From assembly GCA_964369265.1 (NCBI GenBank), contig CAYJEV010000008.1, forward strand, positions 1-33,648: 33,648 nucleotides of DNA, read 5' to 3'. The notes beneath the pieces are model-generated. The model was not told where the DNA came from and made no database searches. It saw only the letters and a program-made list of their open reading frames with translations. Source of the DNA: DAMCAP01 sp964369265 (GTDB lineage: Bacteria; Bacillota; Clostridia; Oscillospirales; Ruminococcaceae). The position numbers were made by a program, and so were the translations under genes. Positions 21,336 to 30,585 of this stretch are shown in pieces; positions within the stretch are counted from its first letter, which is position 1; each line of letters opens with the position of its first letter.

Positions 21336-24300
21336 ATGCTAAATATTATAGTTGGTAGGAGCGGATATGGCAAAACAGAGCTTTTGTTCAAAGAGATAGA
21401 GAAAAAAGCGCTAGAGGGCTATAAATGTATAGTTCTAACTCCTGAACAGGTATCGTTTGAATATGAGAGAATAGTTGCATTAAAATCAGCCGAGCTTGGA
21501 GAAAAAGTTGAGGTGCTTAATTTCACACGCCTTTCAAAGCTATGCTTTAACAAATTTGGCGGCCCTAAAGGAGAGCTTGTAAGCGAAACAGCGACATATA
21601 TGCTAATGGGACTCGCACTTGAAGAAATAAAGGACACTCTTCAAATTTATAGCAGAAACTATCATAGTTATGGTTTTATAACAAAGCTTAACGATACAAT
21701 AAAGCAGATGCGTCGTGATGGCATAACGCCAAATAAGCTCTCTAATATTTCATTTTCTTTAGAGGATGGATATTTAAAGACAAAAGCGTTTGAGTTGTCA
21801 GTTATATTCGATACCTACTACGCCTTCATGGCAAACGGCTATTTTGATGAAAATGATGCAACAGAAATTGCTGCCGAAAAATTAAGCCCTCATGGTAGAT
21901 TAAACGAGCTTTTTGATATAGACAAGACTGCTATATTTATTGATGGTTTTTCAGGGTTTACAGCGCCGCAATATAAGCTTCTCGAAGCGTTGTTTAATGG
22001 TGCTGAAACTAGCTTTATAACCCTTACATTAGATCCAGAAGATTATGATAATCAAGTCTTTTCCTCAACTGCTAAAACCCTAAGCAGAATAAAAAAGATT
22101 ACTCTAAGAAATGATATTTCAATTTCACTTCAAGAGCTTAAAACAGCATATCGCTTTAAGAGCGAGGGAGCAGAAAAAGCTGAAATGCTGTCTGCTTCGT
22201 ATGAGACTAAGCTAGAAGATAATGTATATATTTATCCTGCTAAAAGTGGTTATGACGAGGTTGAGTGGATAGCTAGCGAGATTATGAGATTAGTTAGGGA
22301 AGAGGATTATCGATTTAAGGATATAGTAGTCATTCCTCGCTCAACATCTAGATATGGCAGCTTTATTGGCAATATATTTGATAGATATGGGATTTCTCAT
22401 TACTTAGATGAGAGAAAAAACACAGTAAGTTCTTTGTTAGTGAATAGACTGCTTGCATTTTCGAGCTTAGCTTCTAAAAGCTTGGCAAGTTCCCTTATTT
22501 TCGATTTACTAAAATCTCCTCTAATGAATCTGCCAATTGAAGCTGTATGCGAGCTTGAAAATTATTGCTACACTTGGAACATAACAGGAAAGGCGTGGCT
22601 AACACCTTTTACAAATCACCCTGACGGTTTAGTTGAAGGAATGACAAGAGAGGATAGCACACGGTTATTATCTTTAGAGAGGCTAAGAAAAGATATAGTT
22701 TTTTATCTTAGTCCTCTGATTCACGCAGAAAGCAGAATGAGCGGAAGAGAGTTTGCAGGTTTAACCTTCGATATGCTAGAGAAAAAGCCAAGAATAGCAG
22801 TTATCAAAATTTCTGCGACTAAAAAAGGAAGATTTAAGCATGTATGTGGTAGAGCAGCTAAAAATCTTGTTAAAAATTCAAATACACACTTTATTAAAGG
22901 GATAACTGCTGAACAGGCTATCCTAAGCTTTGCTGACAGAAACTATAACGATTTAACAGAGAGAAGGCAGTTCTTAATTGAGGAGTCTTCTATCTGGGAT
23001 CAGATTTGCAAGGCGCTAGATTTATTTTCTGATGTTATAGGCGATGTTAGGCTTAGTGTGACAAAGCTAAATGAGCTGTTAGAGCTTGCAGTAGCGAGCT
23101 TCGAAACTACAACACCTCCGCCAACAATTGACAGAGTTCTTATAGGCACAGCAGATAGAATACGTCCGCTTAATCCAAAAGCGGTATTTGTTATGGGAGC
23201 TGTTGAGGGAGAGTATCCTCCGCCAGCTACTATCAACTCGTTATTTACAATTACAGAATCAGAGAAGCTCTGGAAAAAGCAAGACGAGCTCTCCGATACA
23301 CTGGAGGACTTAAACTCGAGAGAAGAGCAGTATTGCTATCAGGCTATCTCTTCTGCAAGCGAGAAAGTGTATATTAGCTATCCAACTAAGCATGGAAAAA
23401 GCTCGCATATAGTCCCTTCAAAGATATATACTAGCTTTGAAATGAGCGGTGCAACTGCCCTCAAAACAGAAGAAAGAAACATGGCAATTAACGAGGAAAC
23501 TATATTTCATAGAATTGCCCATCTTTCTTCAGAAAATAAGGCTTTAGCTCTTTCGTTAACTAGCTGTGTTGAAGATGATATAAAGCTTAATATCTTAAAC
23601 GACTTCAAAGACAAGAAAGCGACTCAAATTGAAGATAAAGAGATTGCAAAAGAGTTTTTTGGAGATAATTTAAGGTTAAGTCCAACAAAGGTTGACAGAT
23701 ATTATGGTTGTCCTTTTTCGTACTTTGCAAATGATGGATTAAAGGTTAAGGGCAGAAGTAAAGGCGTTATAACGCCTTTGGCTAGTGGTTCACTAATGCA
23801 TAATGTGCTTGAGAGAGTTGTTTCAAAATATGGTGGAGCGGGTATAACTTCTGCCGAGGATAAAGAGCTAAGAGCAGAGATAGACTCTATAATTGAAGAA
23901 CAAATACAGGCTATAGATGGCAAGAATAAGGCGCTAACAGAAAGAAATCGTTATTTATTAACTAGGCTTGGCGATAGTGTGTTTGAGTTAGTTAAGCATT
24001 TAGCGGAGGAGTTTTCTCAAAGTAAGTTTGAGCCTGTTGCGTTTGAACAAGAGGTGAATGAATTTACAGATGCTCCTCCATTAAAGGTGGAGCTATTAGA
24101 TGGCACAGAAATAAAGGTTGTCGGAAAAATTGACAGGGTTGATATAGCTGTTATTGATGGAAAGAAGTATGTAAGAGTTGTTGATTATAAATCAGGTAAT
24201 AAAAAATTTGCTCTAAGTGACGTTTATTATGGACTAAACATGCAGATGCTCATTTATCTTTTTTCAATTTGGAAAGAAGGTAAGGGGAAGTACAAGGATG

Positions 24301-24746
24301 TGTTTCCAGCTGGTGTGTTATATATGCCAGTAATATCAAAATACCATACAACCGAAAGGCATTCAGAGAATATAAAAGCTAAGAAATTGGAGCATTATAA
24401 AATGAATGGCTTATTGCTTGAGGATAGTGAAGTGTTGGAGGCAATGGATGCTTCAGGAGGAATATTTATTCCAGGAACTCGCTCAAAGAACAGCTTTGCT
24501 AAGTTATCAGAGCTTGGAGTGCTTGCGCAAAAAGTAACAGATCAGCTTTCTAATATGGCATATAGCTTAATGGATGGCAAGATTGAGGCAGTGCCAACAG
24601 TTGGAGGAGGTTTTAATCAATGCCAATATTGCGACTATAAAAATGTTTGCGGTTTTGAAGATGGCGATAGAATAAGAGAGAAAAGAGAGGTTGAAAGGGA
24701 AGAGCTATTAAACAATAAAGCGGAGGTGAGCGAGGATGAGCATTAG
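21336..24746 (+). CDS. addB: ATP-dependent helicase/nuclease subunit B
   Basis: AddB joins AddA to resect double-strand breaks and load RecA, the Gram-positive counterpart of RecBCD. About 1136 residues from the ATG at 21336, chosen because GGAG lies 9 nt upstream and the sequence then starts MLNIIVGRSGYGKT, as usual for AddB. An in-frame ATG at 21321 lacks a close ribosome binding site. Features are the P-loop GRSGYGKT, the GCPFSYFA region and the C-terminal nuclease motif VVDYKSG. The iron-sulfur cluster is held by that upstream Cys together with CQYCDYKNVC near the C-terminus. Its end overlaps addA by 11 nt. Confidence 0.95.
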   Translation: MLNIIVGRSGYGKTELLFKEIEKKALEGYKCIVLTPEQVSFEYERIVALKSAELGEKVEVLNFTRLSKLCFNKFGGPKGELVSETATYMLMGLALEEIKDTLQIYSRNYHSYGFITKLNDTIKQMRRDGITPNKLSNISFSLEDGYLKTKAFELSVIFDTYYAFMANGYFDENDATEIAAEKLSPHGRLNELFDIDKTAIFIDGFSGFTAPQYKLLEALFNGAETSFITLTLDPEDYDNQVFSSTAKTLSRIKKITLRNDISISLQELKTAYRFKSEGAEKAEMLSASYETKLEDNVYIYPAKSGYDEVEWIASEIMRLVREEDYRFKDIVVIPRSTSRYGSFIGNIFDRYGISHYLDERKNTVSSLLVNRLLAFSSLASKSLASSLIFDLLKSPLMNLPIEAVCELENYCYTWNITGKAWLTPFTNHPDGLVEGMTREDSTRLLSLERLRKDIVFYLSPLIHAESRMSGREFAGLTFDMLEKKPRIAVIKISATKKGRFKHVCGRAAKNLVKNSNTHFIKGITAEQAILSFADRNYNDLTERRQFLIEESSIWDQICKALDLFSDVIGDVRLSVTKLNELLELAVASFETTTPPPTIDRVLIGTADRIRPLNPKAVFVMGAVEGEYPPPATINSLFTITESEKLWKKQDELSDTLEDLNSREEQYCYQAISSASEKVYISYPTKHGKSSHIVPSKIYTSFEMSGATALKTEERNMAINEETIFHRIAHLSSENKALALSLTSCVEDDIKLNILNDFKDKKATQIEDKEIAKEFFGDNLRLSPTKVDRYYGCPFSYFANDGLKVKGRSKGVITPLASGSLMHNVLERVVSKYGGAGITSAEDKELRAEIDSIIEEQIQAIDGKNKALTERNRYLLTRLGDSVFELVKHLAEEFSQSKFEPVAFEQEVNEFTDAPPLKVELLDGTEIKVVGKIDRVDIAVIDGKKYVRVVDYKSGNKKFALSDVYYGLNMQMLIYLFSIWKEGKGKYKDVFPAGVLYMPVISKYHTTERHSENIKAKKLEHYKMNGLLLEDSEVLEAMDASGGIFIPGTRSKNSFAKLSELGVLAQKVTDQLSNMAYSLMDGKIEAVPTVGGGFNQCQYCDYKNVCGFEDGDRIREKREVEREELLNNKAEVSEDEH

Positions 24747-27700
24747 TTGGACAAAAGAACAGTCTGACGCTATTCATGGAACTGGTGGAGATATATACCT
24801 ATCAGCAGCTGCTGGAAGCGGAAAAACAGCAGTTTTATCTGAGAGAGTGTTAACCATGATAACAAGAGAAGAAGAGCCTGCTAATATCGATAGGCTTTTA
24901 ATTGTTACATTCACAAGGGCTGCTGCTTCTGAAATGAAGGAGCGTATTTATAAAAAGCTAAACTCTGCCCTTAAAGCAACACCTAATAATAAGTATTTAA
25001 AAGAGCAGCTTTCTCGATTACCATATGCATCTATTTCAACAATACACTCATTTTGCCTTAACTTTGTGACAGCTTACTTTCAAAGACTAGACATTTCTCC
25101 TAATGTTAGGGTTGCAAGCGAAAATGAAATAAAAAGCTGGAGGGCAGACTGCATTTCAGAAATAGTTTCAGAGAGATATGAGATGAAAGAAAAATCAGAG
25201 TTTTTATCTTTGGTTGAATATTTATCTGGTGGAAGAAATGATAACGCTTTAGTTGAAGCTGTTATTTCAGTGTATGAGTTTTTGCGCTCTTTGCCATTTT
25301 ATGAGAGCTGGTGCGATAATAGACTAAAACTATATGATGCATCTTCAGTTGAAGAAAGCATATGGGGCGAAGTTGTTCTGAACTATGCCAAAGGTATAGC
25401 CGATTATGCTATAGCTCAAGCAAGCAACGGTATAGAGCATATAAAAAACGATAATATACTATATAATAACTATGGAATACCTCTCGAAGACGATCTTTTA
25501 ATGTTAACACAGCTAAAGAAGCTATTAGACGAAAAGGATGGTTTTGATAAGGCTGGTGAGTTTGTTTATAACTTTAAGCATAAAAGAGTTGGAGCTAAAA
25601 AAGGCGCTGATGAATGGGACAAAGAGTTCATTAAAGATGTGCGAAATAGAGTGAAAAAATCAGTTGATGAGCTAAAAGAACAGCTGACCATTTGTACAAC
25701 AGCAGAGTTTCTTGAAGATATAGCCGACTTAAAGCATAAAATGAAGGAGCTTTTTTCTTTAGCCTTGGATTTAGATAAAAAAATGAAGGCAAAAAAGCAG
25801 GAGGAATCAGCTCTTGATTTTGCTGATTTAGAGCATTTTATGTTAAGCTTGCTATTAACACCTAAAGACCAATATGGCGATTACGAGCCAACAGACTTAG
25901 CCAAAGAACTAAAAGGTAATTTTGATAGCATAATGGTGGATGAGTGCCAAGATATAAACGAAGTTCAAGACCTAATCTTTAAAACTATAAGCGATAATAA
26001 TCTTTTTATGGTGGGAGATGTCAAGCAAAGTATTTATAGCTTCAGACAAGCTCGTCCTGAACTTTTTGTTGGCAAACTAAAATCTGCAAATGCATTCGAT
26101 AATGAGCAGTTTCCTTCAAAAATTCTGCTTTCTAACAACTTTAGGAGCAGAGAAAAGGTTACAACGCCTATAAATGATATTTTTTCTGCTGTAATGCGTG
26201 AGGAAATTGGAGGGGTTGAGTATGGAAAAGATGAATGCTTAAATCCTTCTGCTCCATATGCTGAAACTTTATATACGGGGGTTGATATACATTATTTAAG
26301 CGATGATAATCTCCCAGAAGATGTGACAAAGGAAGAGTATCAAGCTTTGTATATTGCGAGCGAGCTTAAAGAGTTGATAGAGTCTGGATTTATGGTTTCT
26401 GATGGAAAAGGAGGGCTTAGAAAAGCAAGCTATAGCGATGCTGTTGTGCTTCTTAGATCTCCTAGAAGAAGCATATCAACATATAGAAAATCCTTTGAAA
26501 AGCTAGGAGTTGCTGTTAATGAAGAGGAAACAGTTGGTTTTTTTAACACAAATGAGATTAGGACTATGGTAAATCTTCTTAAAGTTATAGACAACCCTCT
26601 TTTAAGCAGAGAGCTTTTAGGAGTTGCTATTTCGCCATTTGCGGGAATATCAGCTGATGACATTGCTAAAATAAGAATGTCCGCTGGTTCAAAACAAAGC
26701 CTTTATAATAACTTTAGAAAAAAATCTAGTGAATATCCAAAAGTTGCCTCTTTATTAGAAAAAATAACTTATTTTAGAGAAAAGTCGGTTATAATGCCAG
26801 TTTCGGAGCTTATACTGCATATATATAACTGCACATCAATTGAGTTAATTTATAGGACAATGCCTTTTGGAGAGCGTAGATATGGTAATTTATTGCTTTT
26901 AGCAGAATATGTCGCTGGCTGGGAGGCTGTTGGAGTAACTGGGCTTACAAACATACTTCGTTTCATTGATGGAATGGAGGAGAGGGAAGAGGATTTAACT
27001 TCGGTTGATGTGACTGGTGTGTCTGATGCTGTCACAATAATGTCTATCCATAAAAGCAAAGGTCTTGAGTTTCCGATAGTTGTTTTAGGTTCAGCTTCAA
27101 AACGATTTAACAAGGGCGACATTCATTCGAATGTTATTCTCGACAATAATTTAGGCTTTACAGCAATGCGAAGAGATAGGGTTAGAAAATGCCAGTTTAA
27201 GACACTGCCTTTAAATAGTGCAAAGATAAAAAGCACCGAAAACTTAATTGCCGAAGAGTTAAGAATATTATATGTAGCTTTAACTAGGGCTAGGGAAAAG
27301 CTGATTGTTGTTGGTAATGTTGCTGATGCTGATAAATATATTAGCCAGAGAGAAGAGATTTTAACTGATGGCAGACTATCTGCATTCGAGCTTTTAAAGC
27401 AAAACTCATATCTAGATATCATAACTTCAGCAGTTTCAAGCAGTTCTGAATTTATTGCATCTCTAAAAAATCAGCCAACTGATAAGATATCGGTTAAAAT
27501 AGCGAACATGCTTCCAATAGAAACAAAAGATACTAATACTAGTAATGAGGAAGTATGCGAAATTGATAACACACTTATAGCTAAAGTTATGGAAAACAAA
27601 GCTTTTAGTTACAAGTACCCAAATGCGACAAAAGCGCCTACTAAGCTTTCAGTTTCGGAGCTTGCCGAAAAGGATGTCAATGAAGACAGGCTGTTTAAAT

Positions 27701-28248
27701 CAAAGCCTAGATTTATGCTAGGGGATAGTATATCAGCGGCTGAAAAAGGAACAGCAGTACATACATTCATGCAGCTTTGCAATTTAGAGAATGCGAGCAA
27801 GGATGTAAAAGCCGAGCTTGATAGAATGCTTTCTTTAGGGGTGTTTAATAAGAGGCAAGCTAGTTCTGTCGAGGTTGACAGAATAGAAAAGTTCTTCGCT
27901 AGCAGTTTGTGGGAGGCTCTTTTAAATTCTGATAGATATTTACGAGAGCACAGGTTTGTTTCGTATTTGAAAGATGAGATAAAAGGTGAATATAAAGTTG
28001 CTGAGGATGGCGAAAAGACTGTTCTGCAGGGAATTGCTGATTTGATTTTAGTTAAAGGCGATAGCGCAATACTAGTCGACTTTAAAACAGACAGGATAAA
28101 AGATAAAAATAAGCTAGTTGATAGATATAAAAAGCAGCTTATGCTGTATAAGGAAATGCTATCAGATAGTTTAGGTCTTAAAGTTGAAAAAGCAATATTA
28201 TATTCTTTTTACTTAAATATTCCAATAGAAATAAGCTTTTCTGATTAG
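24736..28248 (+). CDS. addA: ATP-dependent helicase/nuclease subunit A
   Basis: This is a UvrD-like helicase fused to a RecB-type nuclease, 1170 residues. Motifs are Walker A SAAAGSGKTA (23-32), TFTRAAASEMKERI, STIHSFCLNFV, Walker B MVDECQDINEVQ, GDVKQSIYSFRQARPELF, SIHKSKGLEFPIVVL, YVALTRAREKL, and the nuclease motif LVDFKTDRI near residue 1114. It acts with AddB at broken ends and recognises Chi. GGAGGTG inside addB is the ribosome binding site. It closes the block of tightly packed genes that starts at hprK. Confidence 0.97.
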   Translation: MSISWTKEQSDAIHGTGGDIYLSAAAGSGKTAVLSERVLTMITREEEPANIDRLLIVTFTRAAASEMKERIYKKLNSALKATPNNKYLKEQLSRLPYASISTIHSFCLNFVTAYFQRLDISPNVRVASENEIKSWRADCISEIVSERYEMKEKSEFLSLVEYLSGGRNDNALVEAVISVYEFLRSLPFYESWCDNRLKLYDASSVEESIWGEVVLNYAKGIADYAIAQASNGIEHIKNDNILYNNYGIPLEDDLLMLTQLKKLLDEKDGFDKAGEFVYNFKHKRVGAKKGADEWDKEFIKDVRNRVKKSVDELKEQLTICTTAEFLEDIADLKHKMKELFSLALDLDKKMKAKKQEESALDFADLEHFMLSLLLTPKDQYGDYEPTDLAKELKGNFDSIMVDECQDINEVQDLIFKTISDNNLFMVGDVKQSIYSFRQARPELFVGKLKSANAFDNEQFPSKILLSNNFRSREKVTTPINDIFSAVMREEIGGVEYGKDECLNPSAPYAETLYTGVDIHYLSDDNLPEDVTKEEYQALYIASELKELIESGFMVSDGKGGLRKASYSDAVVLLRSPRRSISTYRKSFEKLGVAVNEEETVGFFNTNEIRTMVNLLKVIDNPLLSRELLGVAISPFAGISADDIAKIRMSAGSKQSLYNNFRKKSSEYPKVASLLEKITYFREKSVIMPVSELILHIYNCTSIELIYRTMPFGERRYGNLLLLAEYVAGWEAVGVTGLTNILRFIDGMEEREEDLTSVDVTGVSDAVTIMSIHKSKGLEFPIVVLGSASKRFNKGDIHSNVILDNNLGFTAMRRDRVRKCQFKTLPLNSAKIKSTENLIAEELRILYVALTRAREKLIVVGNVADADKYISQREEILTDGRLSAFELLKQNSYLDIITSAVSSSSEFIASLKNQPTDKISVKIANMLPIETKDTNTSNEEVCEIDNTLIAKVMENKAFSYKYPNATKAPTKLSVSELAEKDVNEDRLFKSKPRFMLGDSISAAEKGTAVHTFMQLCNLENASKDVKAELDRMLSLGVFNKRQASSVEVDRIEKFFASSLWEALLNSDRYLREHRFVSYLKDEIKGEYKVAEDGEKTVLQGIADLILVKGDSAILVDFKTDRIKDKNKLVDRYKKQLMLYKEMLSDSLGLKVEKAILYSFYLNIPIEISFSD

Positions 28249-28292
28249 TTAAATAAAAAATGTCCATACTAAACTCAAAGAAGGAGAATGGT

Positions 28293-29003
28293 ATGGACAA
28301 TTTTTTTGAGGCTTGTTTAACATCAATAAGCTCACTACTAGTATTATTTGTTTTCACTAAGATTATAGGGAATAGACAGCTAGCTCAATTTTCAATGCTT
28401 GATTATATAATTGGAATAACAATTGGTTCTATGGCTGCTGCTGTTGCTTTAGGCGAGATTGAGGATATTATAGTTCCTGTTACAGCGATGAGCATTTATA
28501 CTTTATTCCCTGTGTTAATAAACTTGCTAACTAGCAAATCCCTTTCTTTTAGGCGAATGGTAACAGGGGAAACTTTAATTTTAATGGACGATGGCAAAAT
28601 ATATAAAGGCAATTTAAAAAAAGCAAAAATTGACATATCAGAAATGTTATCCTCAATTAGAGATAAAGGCTTTTTTCATCTATCAGATGTACAAACAATT
28701 TTAATAGAGCCAAACGGAAAAATTAGTGTGCTTGCAACAGAAATGGCTAGGCCGTTAACTCCTAAAGATGCTGGCAAAAAGCCTCCGAAAGAGTCTTATG
28801 AAGTTAATCTCATTTTAGATGGGAAAATCTTAGAGGATAATTTAAAGTTCATTGGAAAGGATAGATATTGGTTGGCAGAAAGGCTTGCAGATGAGAGAGT
28901 TTCAAGCATTAATGAAGTAATACTTGCCACAATTGATAAGAACAATAAGGTTAATGTATACACAGAAATAGACGCCCCTATGTCTAGAGATGTCTTTGAA
29001 TAA
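28293..29003 (+). CDS. DUF421 membrane protein (YetF/YdfR family)
   Basis: This 236-residue protein has three N-terminal helices (about 10-25, 36-54, 57-75), including the family stretch KIIGNRQLAQFSMLDYIIGI (26-45) with ITIGSMAA. Two copies of the cytoplasmic domain follow (GETLILMDDGKIYKGNLKKA, then SYEVNLILDGKILEDNL). B. subtilis members are linked to spore or envelope functions, but no mechanism is settled. I start it at 28293, where AAGGAG lies 6 nt upstream. The in-frame ATG at 28260 has no ribosome binding site. It is 44 nt after addA and may be read from the same transcript. Confidence 0.88.
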   Translation: MDNFFEACLTSISSLLVLFVFTKIIGNRQLAQFSMLDYIIGITIGSMAAAVALGEIEDIIVPVTAMSIYTLFPVLINLLTSKSLSFRRMVTGETLILMDDGKIYKGNLKKAKIDISEMLSSIRDKGFFHLSDVQTILIEPNGKISVLATEMARPLTPKDAGKKPPKESYEVNLILDGKILEDNLKFIGKDRYWLAERLADERVSSINEVILATIDKNNKVNVYTEIDAPMSRDVFE

Positions 29004-29015
29004 ACTTATTAGATT

Positions 29016-29516
29016 TTATTTATATATGATAATATCTGATAACGCTTTTCTAACTCTATCTCTCCCTTGTTCATTTGGATGCCCTAAAAGCAGAATTGCA
29101 ACAGGAGTGTAATCAGATGGTATATCTAGTGCGGATTTTATTTTATCGGCATCAAAATGACCTAACAATACAGTTCCAAGCCCAAGTTCAGTTGCCCTGA
29201 GCATCATAAAGGAAGCGGCAATAGAGCAGTTCACTGTTCCTTGACTTTGTTTGCAAGGCATGATAGTGTCAATTAAAGAGCATAAAACAATGGTAACTGG
29301 CGCTTCTTCACTGCACTTTTGATTATGGCACGACTGAACTATAGCGGATTTATGAGTTTTGTCGTTAGAAACAATAAACTTCCACTCCTGACCATTACGA
29401 CCAGATGGCGCTAGCCTTCCAGCATCTAACACCTCCTCAAGTATTTCTATTGGTATTTGCTTATCTAAATAACTTCTAATACTTTTTCTTTTATATATTG
29501 CATCTTTAACTGTCAT
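29016..29516 (-). CDS. Nitroreductase family protein
   Basis: This is an FMN-dependent NAD(P)H oxidoreductase of 166 residues. N-terminal RKSIRSYLDKQIPIEILEEV (10-29) binds the FMN phosphate; then DAGRLAPSGRNGQEWKFIVS (31-50), the ELGLGTVLLGHFD segment (about 110-122) and a C-terminal AILLLGHPNEQGRDRVRK. It has two internal Cys (CHNQKC) and a short form lacking the lid domain of larger members. Substrates range from nitroaromatics to quinones and flavins and cannot be inferred. It has a consensus promoter at 29552-29580 overlain by perfect dyads, so regulated expression is likely. It converges on the DUF421 gene with only 12 nt between. Confidence 0.9.
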   Translation of the reverse strand: MTVKDAIYKRKSIRSYLDKQIPIEILEEVLDAGRLAPSGRNGQEWKFIVSNDKTHKSAIVQSCHNQKCSEEAPVTIVLCSLIDTIMPCKQSQGTVNCSIAASFMMLRATELGLGTVLLGHFDADKIKSALDIPSDYTPVAILLLGHPNEQGRDRVRKALSDIIIYK

Positions 29517-29530
29517 TTTCTTTCTCCTAA

Positions 29531-29566
29531 TAGTTTTATATTTTTAGTTTCATTATAAAACTAAAA
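29531..29566 (-). promoter_or_regulatory. Two overlapping perfect dyads at the nitroreductase promoter
   Basis: Dyad 1 is TAGTTTTATA (29531-29540) with TATAAAACTA (29554-29563). Dyad 2 is TTTTAGTTT (29542-29550) with AAACTAAAA (29558-29566), whose 7-nt spacer contains the -10 box. A repressor bound here would block the promoter. The layout suits a MarR- or TetR-type dimer; no regulator gene is adjacent. Confidence 0.55.
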
Positions 29567-29580
29567 TGAGTAATTGTCAA
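29552..29580 (-). promoter_or_regulatory. Consensus sigma-A promoter of the nitroreductase gene
   Basis: On the minus strand, TTGACA (29575-29580) and TATAAT (29552-29557) are 17 nt apart, a perfect consensus. The start is predicted near 29545. Confidence 0.85.
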
Positions 29581-29661
29581 TATTTCAGCTTTTTTATTAG
29601 TATAAATGTATTTTAAAGGGAGAAGATAAATAACAGAAGAGAGTTAGAAGGGAGCGTTAAA

Positions 29662-29850
29662 ATGAAAAAACTAGATGAAAAGAATATAATAGTAAAATTG
29701 CTTGCATCTTTACACCAGCAAGATGCAAAGCTTATTAACATAAAGGGTGTTGGAGAGATTTATTCAGGAATGAGCAGCTATAAAACTAGAAGACTGGCAA
29801 AAACAATCTGCAAAAATGCTATATCAAATAAGTTGACAAATAGCAAATAA
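29662..29850 (+). CDS. Small basic hypothetical protein
   Basis: This 62-residue protein has a GAAGGGAG ribosome binding site and its own terminator, so it looks like a real gene. It is basic and largely helical; the centre reads INIKGVGEIYSGMSSYKTRR. The stretch GVGEIYSGM loosely recalls a helix-hairpin-helix turn, but that is weak. No family is recognised. It lies alone between the divergent nitroreductase gene and the ECF sigma operon. Confidence 0.55.
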   Translation: MKKLDEKNIIVKLLASLHQQDAKLINIKGVGEIYSGMSSYKTRRLAKTICKNAISNKLTNSK

Positions 29851-29871
29851 TGTAATATTATGATTAAAAGG

Positions 29872-29901
29872 CTGTATTGTATTTTACAATACAGTTTTTT
29901 T
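29872..29901 (+). terminator. Intrinsic terminator of the 62-residue gene
   Basis: CTGTATTGTA (29872-29881) and TACAATACAG (29885-29894) form a perfect 10-bp stem with a TTT loop, followed by seven T. Confidence 0.88.
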
Positions 29902-29942
29902 AGCTAAAAAAGCGGCAAGACGAATTTAATTTAAAAATTTGT

Positions 29943-30006
29943 AATATAGTGCAGTAAATGCCTAAAAATTATACACTATATTTATGACCGCTAAATAATG
30001 ATTTAG
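29943..30006 (+). promoter_or_regulatory. Two dyads upstream of the ECF sigma operon
   Basis: AATATAGTG (29943-29951) is the inverse of CACTATATT (29974-29982), and CTAAAT-AATG-ATTTAG lies at 29991-30006. I see no convincing sigma-A promoter in 29902-30046, which would fit a promoter read by the ECF factor itself or by another sigma. The dyads could be operator or leader structures. Confidence 0.35.
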
Positions 30007-30046
30007 TTTAGATAACTAATTAAAAATAAAGAATGGTGGTGTAAAA

Positions 30047-30568
30047 ATGATAGAAACGACTATAGTCAAAAAGGCAATCGAAGGCGATGCGCAGGCGTTC
30101 GGTGAACTTTATGATAGTCTAGCTACAGAATTATATAAAGTAGCACTATACACATTAAAGAATCCGCAGGATGCCGAAGATGCAGTGGCAGAAACTTTTT
30201 TGGATGCTTATAAAGGTATTAAAAATTTATCTGATGAAACTAAGGTTAAAAATTGGTTTTTTACAATTCTTTCAGCAAAGTGCAAAAGGCAAATCTCAAA
30301 TTACATAAAAAAGAAAGATGAAACTGATCTTGATACACTTAGCGAAATTGGAATTGAACCTATTTCAGAGGACATAACTGACACTAGCAGACTTGAAGTA
30401 AGGGATGCATTGTTAGAAGTGAGCTTGGAGGAGAGAGAAATAATAAACTTATCTGTCTTAATGGGGTACACAGTTAAGGAGATAAGCGAGATTATTGGTC
30501 TTCCGCAAGGAACTGTTAGTTCAAAATTATACCGAGCATTTAAAAAGCTAAGAGCTGTATTATCTTAA
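30047..30568 (+). CDS. ECF-type RNA polymerase sigma factor
   Basis: This 173-residue sigma-70 family protein has only regions 2 and 4. Region 2 spans about 10-80 (GDAQAFGELYDSLATELYKV, DAEDAVAETFLDAYKGIKNL, then VKNWFFTILSAKCKR). Region 4 spans about 120-170 (LEEREIINLSVLMGYTVKEI and SEIIGLPQGTVSSKLYRAFK), with the helix-turn-helix for -35 recognition. The linker is acidic. A GGTGGT box precedes the ATG. The next gene, 17 nt downstream, is a membrane protein with a cytosolic N-terminal tail, the usual place of an anti-sigma factor, so the two probably form a signal-responsive switch. Confidence 0.93.
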   Translation: MIETTIVKKAIEGDAQAFGELYDSLATELYKVALYTLKNPQDAEDAVAETFLDAYKGIKNLSDETKVKNWFFTILSAKCKRQISNYIKKKDETDLDTLSEIGIEPISEDITDTSRLEVRDALLEVSLEEREIINLSVLMGYTVKEISEIIGLPQGTVSSKLYRAFKKLRAVLS

Positions 30569-30585
30569 TTTTAGGAGGTGAATGT

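Noticed and set aside
23760..23779. Perfect 20-nt palindrome AAAGGCGTTATAACGCCTTT inside addB
   Set aside because: It has no T-run, lies in coding sequence with no functional context, and could arise by chance in 33 kb. Kept only as a note.
28260..28292. Start of the DUF421 protein at 28260
   Set aside because: There is no ribosome binding site before it, while AAGGAG stands at proper distance before the ATG at 28293 and the family start fits there.
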